NCBI RefSeq assembly: GCF_032362555.1
Contig: NC_083536.1
Coordinates: 9,982,001-10,046,000, forward strand
DNA length: 64,000 bases
Origin: Amyelois transitella
Lineage: Eukaryota; Arthropoda; Insecta; Lepidoptera; Pyralidae
Direction: 5' to 3'
In this document: positions 1 through 10,673 of the stretch, piece by piece
Layout: the number at the start of each line of letters is the position of its first letter
How positions within the stretch are numbered: position 1 is the first letter of the stretch
Position numbers and translations under genes: made by a program
The notes under the pieces: model-generated
The model's database searches: none
What the model was told of the DNA's origin: nothing
What the model saw: the letters and a program-made list of their open reading frames with translations, nothing else

Positions 1-1945
1 CCAAAGCAGGTAGCTAATTGTTTTAATGATTTTTTTGCATCTGTCGGGAAGCCACAAACAAAAGCGGATGGTAGGCGCGGCCGTCCGGTTATTGCTTAAT
101 CTGTGAATAGCATGTTTCTCGACGCCGTGGATACCCGAGAGGTGCGACGGGCCATTATACAATTAAAAATTAAAAAAGCTGCGGAATAGACGAAATTCCG
201 CCCAGTTTATTTAAAGAATGTGTTGATGAATTGACTGATCCGCTTACAATATTGATTAATCAATCATTCAGCGAGGGCGTCTTCCCAACTTTACTAAAAA
301 AAACATTATTAAGCCAATACACAAAAAAAAAACGAAAAAACGGATATGAATAATTATCGCCCCATAGCTCTTTTACCTACAGCTTCCAAAATATTTGAAA
401 AAATTATTTGTGACCGTGTCTATAAATTTTGTGAAAAAAATAAAATCTTTGACGAGTGTCAAAACGGGGTCCGCAAAAACCGGTCTACAACATTAGCTGT
501 TTATAAATATATTCGTGAAATAATCAAATTACTAGATGACAAAAAATATGGTATAGGAATATTATTAGATATGACGAAAGCTTATGATAAAGTACAACAT
601 GACATATTATTGAATAAATTAAATGGAATAGGTATTCGCGGTGCCGCCCTGAATTGGTTCGCGTCGTACCTGACGGGCAGGCAACAAATTGTTGAAATTG
701 AATACTACGACTATGAGTCCAGCAAAATAGTAAACATTCGTTCTGATAACAAAGTGATAAATGCATCTATACCTCAGGGGAGTGTAGTGGGGTGTCTTTT
801 GTTTCTTATTTATATAAACGACCTCCCTAAAATCATACAAGACCCATGTGTGTTATTTGCGGATGATATTTCACTACTTACCTCTTGTCAGGACGAAACA
901 ACCATCCAAAATAAATTAACCAGTTTGCTTGCCAGTACCGCACAGTGGATGACAGATCACAATTTAGAAATAAATTTAAAAAAAACTAAGTTAATGTGCT
1001 TTCACCCTCACCAAAAAAAAATCCTTAAATTTAAATTTTACTTATAATGGCACAAACATAGAATGTGTAAAACAATTTAACCTTCTCGGACTAGCCATAG
1101 ATAGCAACATAAACTGGAAAACGCATGTAAACAAGGTAAAAGCCAAACTATAACTAACTACGAGTTTTGTGAACGCGCTTCGAGAAATCAAGAAAACAAC
1201 TGACCTTGAAACGGCACTGAGCACTTATTATGCCTATGCGTATGCATGGTTATCCTATGGTATAATACTATGGGGTAGCAGCCCATACGCTTCCACCTTG
1301 TTTACGATGCAAAAGAAATTAATTAGAATATTAGTTAATATTAAAGGAATGGAAAGTTGCAAACCGCATTTCAATAAATTAAATATTCTTACCTTTCCCA
1401 GCTTATATATATTATATATTAGAGATAAAGAAGACGAGAGGTAAATTTGTCCGTAAATACCCAGAGCTATACACCAGACGCGGAAATGTCAACTCCAAAT
1501 ACCCTTCCCGACATAAAAACAGGCTAGTCTTGCCAATTAGCCGTTTAAAATTAAACTCTAATAGTACGCTAATTATGTCTATAAAAATATATAATAATTT
1601 ACCTAAAGACATACAAGATGAAGCTAACGATAAAATGTTCTATAAGAAATTGAAAAATATGTTAATAGACAAAACTTATTATAGTATAGAAGACTACCTC
1701 GATGACAGATTGTAACTACAACGCAAGAAAATGACATTATTAAAATCCAATTTCTATTGTTAAATTATTTATAAATGTAATTAAATTAAGTTGAATATTT
1801 TAAAAAAAATTGTGCGACCTCCTCTTATCTATCCATATTGCTGTGCCCGCCAAGGTCCATAAATATGTTCTTTTTATATAATTCATAACATCATGTCAAC
1901 TTTAAGGTATGCAATAAATGATTGAGTATGAGTATGAGTAACACA
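1..1945 (+). mobile_element. CR1-like LINE fragment L1, 5'-truncated by the window edge
   Basis: A non-LTR retrotransposon of the CR1/Jockey group with a decayed reverse transcriptase, a short 3' UTR and a tail of GAGTAT-type repeats at about 1924-1941. Such short-repeat tails replace poly(A) in CR1-type LINEs. It is related to, but not the same copy as, element L2, which lies next to it in the opposite direction: the two RTs share the FADD core and the C-terminal block containing the YGxxFWGSS-type motif. The end at 1945 is an estimate. Confidence 0.8.
7..1715 (+). pseudogene. Reverse transcriptase of L1, frameshifted
   Basis: RT copies element RNA into chromosomal DNA by target-primed reverse transcription. 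The N-terminal region (FNDFFASVG at about 19-48) is readable from base 7 but broken by stops near 98 and 187 and a frameshift near 190. The best preserved block is 346-1047, with NNYRPIALLP near the start, LDMTKAYDKVQHD, the PQGSVVG motif and the catalytic FADD around residue 167 of that block. A frameshift in an A/T-rich run near 1030 and further breaks near 1155 and 1445 divide the C-terminal half (1169-1444 and 1530-1715). With at least five lesions it cannot make a working enzyme. The endonuclease and ORF1 lie outside the window or were lost by 5' truncation. Confidence 0.85.
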
Positions 1946-2140
1946 GGTAAAAAAAGCTCGTAATAAAGGTACTGTGAATCGCTGTGACCTGTCATAAATT
2001 GACGTACAATAATTTCAGGGTCAAGTTATCCTAACTAATTTTACAATTCAGCTATACAGTCGAATTCAAGTAAATTATATAAAATAAAACTAATTAATAT
2101 AAGATTGCATTGAAAATTAATTACAAAATAACATCATGTC
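1716..2140. other. 3' UTRs of L1 (+) and L2 (-), tail to tail
   Basis: No reading frame. The left part is the L1 3' UTR with its GAGTAT repeats near 1924-1941. The right part, from about 1946, reads on the minus strand as the AT-rich 3' UTR of L2. I see no clear target duplication that fixes the exact junction. Confidence 0.6.
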
Positions 2141-3712
2141 AATCCATCTTCTAAAAATTCTTTTAAAGTATAATAACATTTATCTGTCAAAATTAATTTT
2201 AATTCTTTTTTAAATGCCATCAAATTCAAATCTTTAACACGATCTGGTAGTTTATTAGAAACAATGGGAGCCATTCCAACTACACTTTAATTCATCATTG
2301 CAGTTTTATGTCCCAATACTACAAGCTTATATTTATATTGCCGTCTTATATAGTTCCTTCTAGTAATTTTCTCAAACAAATGTGGGTTTGATTTTACAAA
2401 CATGCACATTTCCATAATATAAATGCATGATAAAGTCAGTAGCTTCAGTGATCTAAATACAGGTTTGCAGCTATCTCTCGATTTTAATCCACAAATAGAT
2501 CTTAAACATCTTTTTTGGGCTTTAAAGACTGTCATTCTCCTGTGAGCTACCCCAAAATATCACACCATATCTTAAGTGAGGTGTAACTAGACCATGGTAA
2601 GCTACTAGAATAACCTCCATTTTTACTTTTTTTGATAACTGAAACAAAGCGTAAGCTGATGTACTTAATTTTTTGCAGATTTGTTCAATTTGAGCTTTCC
2701 ACTTTAGATTACTGTCAATAATCAAACCAAGAAATTTTGTTGTCTGTGCTTCATCTCTTGTCTTGATTGTTATATGTTATATGCAGGGTGGGTGGTGGTT
2801 TTTTATTATAAAATTGCATTAATTTAGTTTTTGATAAATTTATTTTTAAATTATTAATGTCCAACCATTGTATTATGTCACGAAGAGTATTATTAATGTC
2901 CATTTCATATTCGTTAATATTGTCACATTTAATTGTGACAATATTAACGAAGTGCTGTCATCTGCAAATAAAATCATTTTTTGCCTTACGTGCTTAGGGA
3001 AGTCATTAATATAAATAAGGAAAAGTAAAGGCCCCAGAACACTTCCCTGAGGTACCCCAAATCTATTTATTTTATCTTGTGAAAAATGATCTATTTCTCT
3101 TTTTGTTTTCGGACATAAGCTTGATATTTTTACGTATTGATTTCTGTCATTTAGATATGATTCTATTAAATTCAATATATTTCCTCTTATACCGTACGCA
3201 TTCAATTTGTTTATTAATCTTTTTTGATTAACATAATCAAATGCCTGCGTCATGTTAGTATACATCACACATACAGGATTCTTAACATCTACGTTTTTTA
3301 TAACAATGTTAATCAAATCATATATTGCCATATTAATTGTTTTATTCTTCCTAAATCCCATTTGTTCGTCACATAAAATTTCATATTTCGTCAAGTAATC
3401 ATAAATAGAGTCATTTAAGTATTTTTCAAAAATTTTAGTGTAAACGGATCCTATCGCTACTGGTCTGTAATTGGACAATTTTTGTTTATCTTCTCTTTTA
3501 TGAAGGGGTATCACAATTGTGCGTTTTAATTTGTCAGGATATATACTGGCAGAAATACACATATTTATCATGTGACATAGATGTGGGGCTATATCCTCAC
3601 AGACAAATTTCACCACTTTGGTAGAAATGTCGTCATAACCGGTACTATTCGTATTTTTTAATGATTTTATAATATTAATAACGTCCTCAGTTAAAATTGG
3701 TTGCAAAAACAT
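2141..3712 (-). pseudogene. Reverse transcriptase domain of L2
   Basis: The main block (3712-2951) carries LSNYRPVAI, GFRKNKTINMAIYDL, the palm residues DYVNQKRL, FGVPQGSVLGPLLF and the catalytic FADDSTS. Just after FADD the frame is destroyed by an 18-bp inverted duplication (2910-2951); the normal continuation is readable in another frame (NINEYEMDINNTLRDIIQWLD, then NLKINLSKTKLM). The C-terminal domain continues at 2725-2287 (LRYGVIFWGSS, RCLRSICGLKSRDSCKP) and ends about 2141 with a block similar to the C-terminus of L1. The first palm Asp appears as NMTQAFD, with Asn in place of the usual first Asp. Non-functional. Confidence 0.85.
2910..2951. repeat. Perfect 18-bp inverted repeat inside the L2 RT gene
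   Basis: Arm 1 is 2910-2927 (TTCGTTAATATTGTCACA), arm 2 is 2934-2951, its exact reverse complement, with a 6-nt loop TTTAAT. Only one arm is explained by RT coding sequence, so the other looks like an inverted copy inserted in place, as happens when a replication fork or the RT switches template. Confidence 0.9.
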
Positions 3713-4582
3713 TGACTGTGTTTGGAAAGTTATATTGACATTATTATTTAACTGTTTGACGATTCTTCAATTTTATTAATAAAAAAAGAGTTAAACGTGT
3801 CTGCTATTTGTCTTGAATCTGTAATTTTATTACAATTGTATTCAATTTGTGCAATGTATTCTATATTTTTGTTTTTGTTATTTATTATTTGCCAAGCCGC
3901 CTTTGATTTATTTTGAGCATTAATTATGTAATATGCATTTTGAGCCTTCTGTGTTAACTTTATTATTTTCTTTAATTTACGGGAATAATTTGTTAGATAT
4001 TGTTTGTTTTGAATTGTTGGTGCCCTTCTATATTTTCACAAGAGAAGTCTTTTATTTTTAGAACAAGTTTTGATTCCCCTTGATATCCACTTTATTCTCT
4101 TCTTGTTTTTAAATGTCTTTTGGTTGTATGGAAAACAAAGATTGTAAATTAAAAGAAAATTATCAAAAAATAGTCAAAAGCAACATTCGGATCATCCGTG
4201 TTATAAATACCTGAAAATGAAAAACGTTTAATGTGTTTTTTAAAAATGTTTAAATGATTTTGTGATAAATCTCTTTTCTTCACGTGCCTGATACTTGACA
4301 AATTAATTTTATTTACCGGTATTTCTATTATTTGGGCTGCGTGATCCGACAGTCCAAACTCGATTACTTGACTTTTGCATTTACATTTTAAATTATGCGC
4401 AATATTATCAAGACACGTTTTAGTACTTGGTCTAGTTATTTCATTTATTTGTAAGTATAGATTGTAACTCATAAGAAAATGTTCAAAGTTTAGTAATAAA
4501 TCATTTTTCACCAATCTGTCAATATCAAAATCACCACACATTACAATTTGTTTGTTACTATTGAAACATAATTTCTTTAATA
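3713..4582 (-). pseudogene. C-terminal endonuclease half and linker of L2 ORF2
   Basis: On the minus strand the frame reads from the RTE-A junction (about 4582) through MCGDFDIDRLV, the GDFN-like catalytic loop of APE-type endonucleases, to EFGLSDHAAQIIEI, which holds the catalytic SDH triad of the same fold. The linker to the RT (4148-3713) is coding-like but frameshifted. The other half of the same endonuclease is at 6746-7201, on the far side of RTE-A: its last residues FFLKLN run directly into LILKKLCFNSN here when RTE-A and one copy of the target duplication are removed. Confidence 0.85.
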
Positions 4583-4590
4583 TTAAATTT

Positions 4591-6726
4591 GAAGATTTAG
4601 ATGAAATGAGCGATATTGAAGATGGATGGAAGGAACTTAAAGAAAGAATTGTGAAAGTAGCTGTTGAAGTGTGTGGTGTAAGTAGAAGAAGGAAAGGAAA
4701 AAATCACAAAAATGCGTGGATGAGTAAAGATGTGCAAGAACTTGTGCGATTAAAGAAGAAAGCATGGCTGGATTTGTTAGCAGCAAAAGCTAACTTAAGA
4801 ATGCAAGAGGTTATAGATGAAGATGTGAATGAAGCACGTAAGGAATATAAGAAAATGAAAGATTTGGTTAAGAAAGCTGTGATTAGAAAGAAAGAAGAGT
4901 ATAAAGAGGATTTTGATAAAAGGCTATCAGAAGACTTTCAGTCAAATCTGAAAGTATTCTGAAAATCCGTAAGGTCAGCCCGAGGAAATACTATAACCAG
5001 AGAGCTGACTAGGATCAGATGCCAGGATGGTAGCGTTGTGAAAGGAGAAGAATGTGTACTAAAGATATGGAAGGACTATTTTGAAAGTTTATTTGAAAAA
5101 AAGGAAGGAAATAAGAAAGATTTCTGCTATAGCGAAGAAAAAGAGAATGAGATGGAAGGCGAAATTGAAATGTTCGAAATTGTGGAAGCACTTAAGAGTA
5201 TGAAAGCGGGAAAGGCTGCTGGGTGTGATAGAGTGTCGGTCGAGATGCTTAAAGCAGGAAAAGGCGTAGTAGCTAGTCAGTTGTACTGCCTTTTCAATTT
5301 GTGTTGGAGAAGCGGCCGAGTACCAAAAGATTGGTGTAAGGCTGTTATCGTGCCACTTTACAAAGGAAAAGGGTCACAGCTGGACTGCAAAAATTATCGT
5401 GGTATAAGCCTGCTTAGCGTCGTCGGCAAATTGTATGCTAAGGTATTGATTAATAGAGTCAGGAATGAAACTGATGACAAAATATGGGATGCTCAAGCGG
5501 GATTTCGAAAGGGAATGGGATGTACTGATCAGGTCTTTTCCTTGCGGTGCATAGCCGAAAAGTTTTTGGCCAAGAGTCAAAAAGTCTATTGCACATTCGT
5601 AGATCTGGAAAAGGCCTATGACAGAGTTGAGAGGAATGAATTGTGGTCATCACTTTCTATGCATGGGGTGAGCAGTCTCTTAATACGAGCACTGAAATCC
5701 TTATATGAGGATTCGAGTGCTTGTGTCAGGATAAACGGAGCGCACACTGAGTGGTTTAAGATTGAGAAAGGCGTTAGGCAAGGATGTGTTGCGTCACCGT
5801 GGCTGTTCAACCTATTTATGGATAGCTGTTTGACAGATTTGAAAGAGTCTAAAAGTGGATTAAGGATGAATGAGTTACTCGTCAAATGTCTGCTCTATGC
5901 CGACGATCAGGTTATACTGGCGTCATCAGCGGAGGAGTTACAGGAGATGGTAAACTGTATGCACGAAGCTTTAAAAGAGAAAGGAATGAAAGTGAACGTA
6001 AGTAAAACTAAAACACTGGTTTTTGAAATGGAGAAAGAAATGACAGCATGTAATATTTTGATTGGAGGAGAAAAAGTGGAGCAAGTGAAAGAGTTTGTAT
6101 ATCTAGGATCAAAGTTTACATCAGATGGCAAGTATGATAGTGATATTGAAAGGAGAGTGAACGCGGGGAACATGGTGAATGGAGCTTTGCATGCCTTTAT
6201 GAGCAGTCAGAAACTATCCAAAAAGGCTCGACTAGCTGTGCACAGGGGCGTGTTGGTCCCGACATTAATGTATGGGAGTGAAAGTTGGGTATGGCAAAAG
6301 AAGCATGAAAGCAGAATAAATGCAGTGGAAATGAGAGCGTTAAGGAGTATGATGGGTGTGAAATTGAGTGACAGGATAAGGAACAGCGTGATAAGGGAAT
6401 GTTGTGATGTGAAAGAAGATGTAGTTACAGGAATAGAAAAGGGTATGTTGAGATGGTTCGGTCATGTGGAGAGGATGAATGAAAGCAGGTTGACTAAGCA
6501 GATATACAAGGAGAGTGTGGAGGGAAAGGTCGGAGTGGGAAGACCTAGACGAACGTATCTTGATCAAATTAAGGACGTCCTGGTAAAGGGTCAGGTCAAA
6601 AGTACCCGAAACCGCCGAGCTTGTATGAAGAGAGTTATGAATGTGGACGAAGCGAAAGAAGTATGCAGAGATCGTGGCAAGTGGAAAGAGGTAGTCTCTG
6701 CCTACCCCTCCGGGAAAGAGGCGTGA
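4591..6726 (+). pseudogene. RTE-A copy 1 ORF2: linker and reverse transcriptase, one stop codon
   Basis: One frame is open from 4591 to 6726 except for TGA at 4960-4962. Copy 2 has TGG at that place, so this is a Trp-to-stop change. RT landmarks in order: NYRGISLLS, QAGFRKGMGCTDQVF, FVDLEKAYDRVER (first palm Asp), VRQGCVASPWLF, LLYADDQVIL (catalytic YADD), then the YLGSKFTSDGK thumb motif and the RTE C-terminal block with RWFGHVERM and VGRPRRTYLDQI. RTE elements normally have one long endonuclease-RT ORF; here the endonuclease was lost by 5' truncation on insertion. Confidence 0.92.
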
Positions 6727-6737
6727 TTTTATGTATG
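4591..6737 (+). mobile_element. RTE-type LINE, RTE-A copy 1, 5'-truncated, inside L2
   Basis: The element lacks the endonuclease half and starts in the linker before the RT. It ends in a short ATGT-type tail (…TTTATGTATG). An 8-bp target duplication TTAAATTT flanks it at 4583-4590 and 6738-6745. Removing the element with one copy of that duplication restores the L2 endonuclease frame, which confirms both borders. The sequence is very close to RTE-A copy 2 (37.33-47.09 kb), so the family was recently active. Confidence 0.92.
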
Positions 6738-7322
6738 TTAAATTTAATTTTAAGAAAAAAGTATCAAAATCTCTTGAAGTTGATGGTCGGTATACACACA
6801 AAATAATGACTTGATATTGAGGTAATTCAACTGCGCAGCACTCAATAACACCACACACATAATAATTAGATATACATTTAATTTCATTATATTTTATATC
6901 GTTTTTTAATAATATACATGCTCCACCTCGGTTTTTATCTTTTCGTGTATACGGCGCCGCTAGAAAATAATTACTGAATGTTCCAAACATTCAGTAAATC
7001 TTCCTGTTCAGACTTTATAAAATGCTCTGAGATACAAATAATGTCAACACAAATTTTTACGTCAAATAATTCTTCTATATGTACAATTAGCATATCCGAC
7101 TTATTTACTAGCCCTGCAATATTTTGGTGTAAAACAGTTAAGTTGGAGTATTTTTTTTTTGTTAACGAAAAAGTCAGAACATGATTCAATATTTGTGTCA
7201 TACGTTATGCCATCACTGTTGTCATACTTATAATCTAAAATATACAAAATCAATTTTTTCAAGTCATCAAAAATATTTTTCATCCCTATATTATTAATTG
7301 TGCCATATCGCCTTGAAAACAT
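6738..7322 (-). pseudogene. N-terminal part of L2 ORF2, endonuclease start
   Basis: ORF2 opens at 7322, overlapping the end of ORF1, and runs to a T run on the plus strand at about 7150-7160 where a frameshift occurs. It continues in a second frame as LTVLHQNIAGLVNKSDML, the conserved first strand of APE-type LINE endonucleases (Asn of HQNI), followed by DIICISEHFI (catalytic Glu) and RGGACILLKNDI. It is cut at 6746 by RTE-A. The homopolymer shift could be a real mutation or an assembly error. Confidence 0.8.
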
Positions 7323-7325
7323 GTC

Positions 7326-8444
7326 TTAGTCATAAGATAGATTTAAATTTGAACCTAATATATAAGCGTAATTGTGAGTATGATTATCCAGATACAATAA
7401 ATTATTAAAACATTCTAAACGCCCATTAAATATCGTTGATTTCTCATTACATACAAATGTCGGCAAACATATTATAATATTAGTATTGTTTATTAGTTGC
7501 AATGTCTTTCTTAGATGTAACACTAACTCGAAGTAATTATCCGTCTTTCTAAAATCTTCATCCCCAATAAAGATGACACAATAGTCTGTCTTAGTGTACT
7601 CCTTGAGAATAACATCTAAATCTTTTGTTAATTGATTAATTCCACAGTTCGGTTTTAAGTAATGATAAACTTTATATTTTTCAAAGGTGTTTTCAGCAAT
7701 GGATAGCATCTTGTTAGTTTTATTGCTACTTATCATACATATTCTTTTAGTACAGTTTTCTATTAGTTTCCCATTTTCTTGTGATTTTGGATTTATAACA
7801 ATGCTCTCCTTCTTTGGCATTTTTTTCTTTTTTAATGTATTGTTTTTTGCCTTATGATTTTTAGACGACAATGGAGACCTAATTCTCTTAGACGAGGACT
7901 GTATTTTTGGAGAATTATTATTTGTAGCTTTTAATTCTTGTATAGTGTTTTTTAAGCTTTCATTTTCTGTTACTAGTTGCTTTATTTTTTTATTTGCTGA
8001 CATTAATTCCTCTCCTAATTTTAATACCTCATTTATTATTTCGAGGTTTTCCACCCGCTGTGTTCGTTGCTCATCTTCTTCATTCTCACTATCAGATGGT
8101 AAGGTACTTTCGTGTATAATGGTGTTTGTTAAATTTGGAGACTCTTCATATATCGACATGTCAAGGTACACAGGACTGATTTTGGATGCTCCTCCTCTTT
8201 GCATAGTAACACTTTCAATGTCGTCACGAACCGGGGTGTTTGTATTATCGGTCTTAGGCATTTTGCTTTTACAAACTACACACCTCCAAGCAATTTTATG
8301 CTCCTTGGTCATTGTATTAAAAAATCTTTTCTCTGATACATTGGCACATATGAGATCGTAATATTGTTCACATCCACCACAGTGCAAATATTGCCTATCT
8401 TCAATGATTATTTTACATCCATTACAAATAATATTGTTAGACAT
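7326..8444 (-). CDS. L2 ORF1 protein: PHD-type zinc finger, coiled coil, SGNH-like domain
   Basis: An intact 372-aa frame. Residues about 8-58 hold a Cys/His cluster (C8, C11, C22, C25, C30-type spacing, then WRCVVC) like the PHD finger of CR1 ORF1 proteins. Residues about 125-175 are a heptad-rich coiled coil, followed by a basic low-complexity linker with KKKKMPKK. The C-terminal 140 residues (MISSNKTNKML to the end) with YCVIFIGDEDF and TNIIICLPTF resemble the SGNH/esterase-like domain of CR1 ORF1; I see no clear GDS-type active site, so it is probably not catalytic. ORF1 proteins of this kind bind element RNA. It is intact although its partner ORF2 is dead. Confidence 0.75.
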   Translation of the reverse strand: MSNNIICNGCKIIIEDRQYLHCGGCEQYYDLICANVSEKRFFNTMTKEHKIAWRCVVCKSKMPKTDNTNTPVRDDIESVTMQRGGASKISPVYLDMSIYEESPNLTNTIIHESTLPSDSENEEDEQRTQRVENLEIINEVLKLGEELMSANKKIKQLVTENESLKNTIQELKATNNNSPKIQSSSKRIRSPLSSKNHKAKNNTLKKKKMPKKESIVINPKSQENGKLIENCTKRICMISSNKTNKMLSIAENTFEKYKVYHYLKPNCGINQLTKDLDVILKEYTKTDYCVIFIGDEDFRKTDNYFELVLHLRKTLQLINNTNIIICLPTFVCNEKSTIFNGRLECFNNLLYLDNHTHNYAYILGSNLNLSYD

Positions 8445-8870
8445 TTTAATAATTCTTTTTCAGTCAGCTGAGGAAATCGAACTCGGATCTTTTAGTCTAG
8501 TTACATGTGTCAAATATATCTTAAATACGTAGATGTGCGGTTTTCATTCCTTTTAGAAGACTCAGAAACACAGAAACAGAATTTATAAGCCTATTATTTA
8601 GCCTGGTTATAACAATCTTGTTATCAAACAACTTTCCTTTTTACGACACTCACTTCACAATGTGTATGTAGTGTTGCGTTTATAAAAAATATATTAAAAA
8701 ATAAATAATTGGCGAAGACAAGTCTGCCGGCCTAGAGGTTTCCTCTATATTACATGAAACAACATACAGGATCTAGGAATGAATACAATTGCAAGTTTTG
8801 AGTAGATACGTAACTAATAACAAAAAATTAAAACTTACAACCTAAAATATATAAATCTAGGTAATAATAT
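8445..8870. other. L2 5' leader and a BEL LTR fragment
   Basis: No coding sequence. From 8445 to about 8640 it is probably the L2 5' UTR (-). From 8720 downwards on the minus strand a sequence beginning TGTCTTCGCC is shared with 59792-59850; it follows a GGCCGGCAGA-like purine-rich stretch downstream of the BEL-A integrase, so it looks like the start of the BEL-A 3' LTR, cut short by L2. Confidence 0.5.
8662..8720 (-). repeat. 59-bp block shared with 59792-59850, putative BEL LTR start
   Basis: The minus-strand sequence starts TGTCTTCGCCAATTATT and matches 59792-59850 (+) with about three mismatches. Homology begins exactly at the TG and is absent upstream, as expected at an LTR terminus. 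Similarity fades after the block. Confidence 0.7.
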
Positions 8871-9785
8871 TTACTGAGTAGGCAATGGGCAAACCCGGAT
8901 TACTGGACGTATATAACTCCCAGAAGAAGTGCGAACCTTGACGGTTCGAACTATATTGTCTTTACCCGGGTAAACATCTGTAATGACTCCCAGGGGCCAA
9001 CAATGAGGATGCGTATTATTATCTTTGAGTATGACTACAGTACCCAGTTTTGTGTTTTCTGAGGACTTAGTCCATTTTTTCTCTTTGTTGAAGGGAAGTG
9101 AGATATTCCTGGCTCCAACGACGCCAGAAATCATGCGTGAGTTTACGTAACAATTGATAACGTGATAAGGGATTATCAGGCGTTTTAAGGTAATTTTCAG
9201 CGGGAAGAAATTTAATAGGAGTAACATTCAAAAAATGATTTGGAGTGAGAGCAGTTGCTTCAGGTTCAGTACCTAGCACACAAAGGGGTCTACTGTTCAG
9301 CAAACCCTCTATTTGAACTAAGACAGTTGTGAACTCCTCGTAAGTTAAGATCTGAGAGCTTACAGTTTTGAGTATATGAGTTTTAACACTCTTAACATTA
9401 GCCTCACTTAGACCGTTAAAATGAGGACCGTACGGCGGGCTATGTTTAAATTGAATTTTATTTGTCAATAAATAATTACTGATATAATTTTGGTGAGCTG
9501 TGGACTGTAATAAATCATAAATTTCACTAAGTTTTCGTTTAGCGCCGATAAAGTTGGTTCCGCCATCGGTATAGATCATAGAAACTCTTCTACTTATAAA
9601 GCGTTTGAAAGTGTCGACAAACAATTCTGAACTGAGATCAGAAACTAATTCTAAATGTAACGCCTTGGTGGCGAGACACACAAATAGACCAACATATGCC
9701 TTGTGGCTTTTGATTCCACGGCGTCGAATATGTGTAATAAAAAAGGGGCCTAAATAATCCACAGCAGTGTTAACGAAACACTTAA
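8871..9785 (-). pseudogene. BEL/Pao integrase, C-terminal part (BEL-A)
   Basis: Integrase joins retrotransposon cDNA to chromosomal DNA. The core shows the DDE residues: VDYLGPF (first Asp), MIYTDGGTNF (second Asp) and FNGLSEANVKSVK (Glu). It continues through LLNSRPL and TPNHFL, then after a frameshift near 9095 into the BEL-type C-terminal domain (KLGTVVILKDNN, WPLGVITDVYPGKDN, RPVIRVCPL). The frame is open upstream as far as about 9785 and then meets Gypsy-E. It belongs to a different BEL family from BEL-B, because the two overlap over the first 40 residues of the core and differ there. Confidence 0.9.
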
Positions 9786-10620
9786 GAGTATATTATTATT
9801 TTTAATCTTTTTAATAAACGGAACAGCTGATTTTTAGGTCTGTTATTTGCAACTACCCCCTAGAGCTACTATCCCTGGATTGTGGCTGAGATTTTGCAGA
9901 TTTAGGCTGCATACTCTTCCCGCTAGTCCCACAAGTATTCCGACTGCAACCTGCCACCTGCGGAGTCGTTTAATATTCTTAATAGCTACTTTAGTTTTTC
10001 TTTTCTTAAAATCTACTGGTACTATATTCCTAGTAACTTTTCCTGAAAATTTAGCTTTTTCGTAACGCGGTAATTCTTTTGCTTTTCTAGTTCTAGTAGT
10101 TTTCATATAAACGTCATCTTCGTCCTTTATTTCTGGTATTGGTATTTCTCCACCTTTCTTTTCTCTAACTTTAATTTTGTCCGTTTCTAATTTTTCGCTT
10201 ATATACTCGTATAAAACTTTTAACCTTTTTCTATGATCTTGTACTAGTTTTTGTAAGAAATGTTTATCTCTGTCTACTAAATACGTTTCCTGAGTCTGTA
10301 TGACCAAAGATTATTTCGAATGGTGTGAAATTTGTTGCGCTATGTATGGTGTTATTATATGCCATAATAGAATATGTCATCAACAGATGCTGCATCTAAA
10401 TCAGTTTTCTCGTATTTGGCTAACCTATATATTTCTTGTATGGTTGAATGGAATCTTTCAACAATAGCCATTGAGTTAGGGTTGTTTGGTGTTCCTACAT
10501 GCATCTCTATTTTATATAATTCTAACAATTCTTTGATTAATTTATTATTGAATTCAGTTCCGGATCACTATTAATTTTCTTTGGTACAATATAATCGCTA
10601 AGCAATCTCTTCCAGCCAAC
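9786..10620 (-). pseudogene. Gypsy-E pol 3' end: errantivirus-like integrase, with possible env start
   Basis: From about 10600 the minus strand reads through integrase core motifs TEFNNKLI (after an Asp near a frameshift) and NSMAIVERFHSTIQE, whose Glu is the third catalytic residue, then NNTIHSATNFTPFEIIFG. A 154-codon frame (10307-9843) follows: basic, with KHFLQKLVQDHRKRLKVLYEY typical of the integrase tail. It ends in a hydrophobic stretch near residues 117-135 (WQVAVGILVGLAGRVCSL) that could be the signal peptide of an overlapping envelope-type ORF, as in errantiviruses. No more of such an ORF is present. Two or more frameshifts. Confidence 0.75.
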
Positions 10621-10673
10621 CTTTGGGTAGTGAAAGGTAAAATCCTGGAACCGGGTGGGCAGCATATTTAAGA

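Larger units (their letters stand above)
1946..8460 (-). mobile_element. CR1-like LINE L2, near full length, with nested RTE-A
   Basis: Read on the minus strand it has the full CR1 order: ORF1 with a PHD-type zinc finger and a SGNH-like domain (8444-7326), then ORF2 with an apurinic-type endonuclease (7322-6746 and 4582-4149) and RT (3712-2141), then a 3' UTR. PHD and esterase domains in ORF1 are known for CR1-type LINEs. ORF2 begins 4 bases before the ORF1 stop, so the two are translated in overlapping arrangement. RTE-A copy 1 (4591-6737) interrupts the endonuclease with an 8-bp target duplication. Several frameshifts make L2 inactive. Confidence 0.85.

Noticed and set aside
5374..6173. Minus-strand frames within RTE-A copy 1, and their counterparts in copy 2
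   Set aside because: They mirror the RT coding strand and appear in both copies because the copies are nearly identical, not because of selection.
6340..6990. A single 216-codon minus-strand frame at the right edge of RTE-A copy 1
   Set aside because: It is a chimera: L2 endonuclease residues followed by antisense RTE-A sequence.
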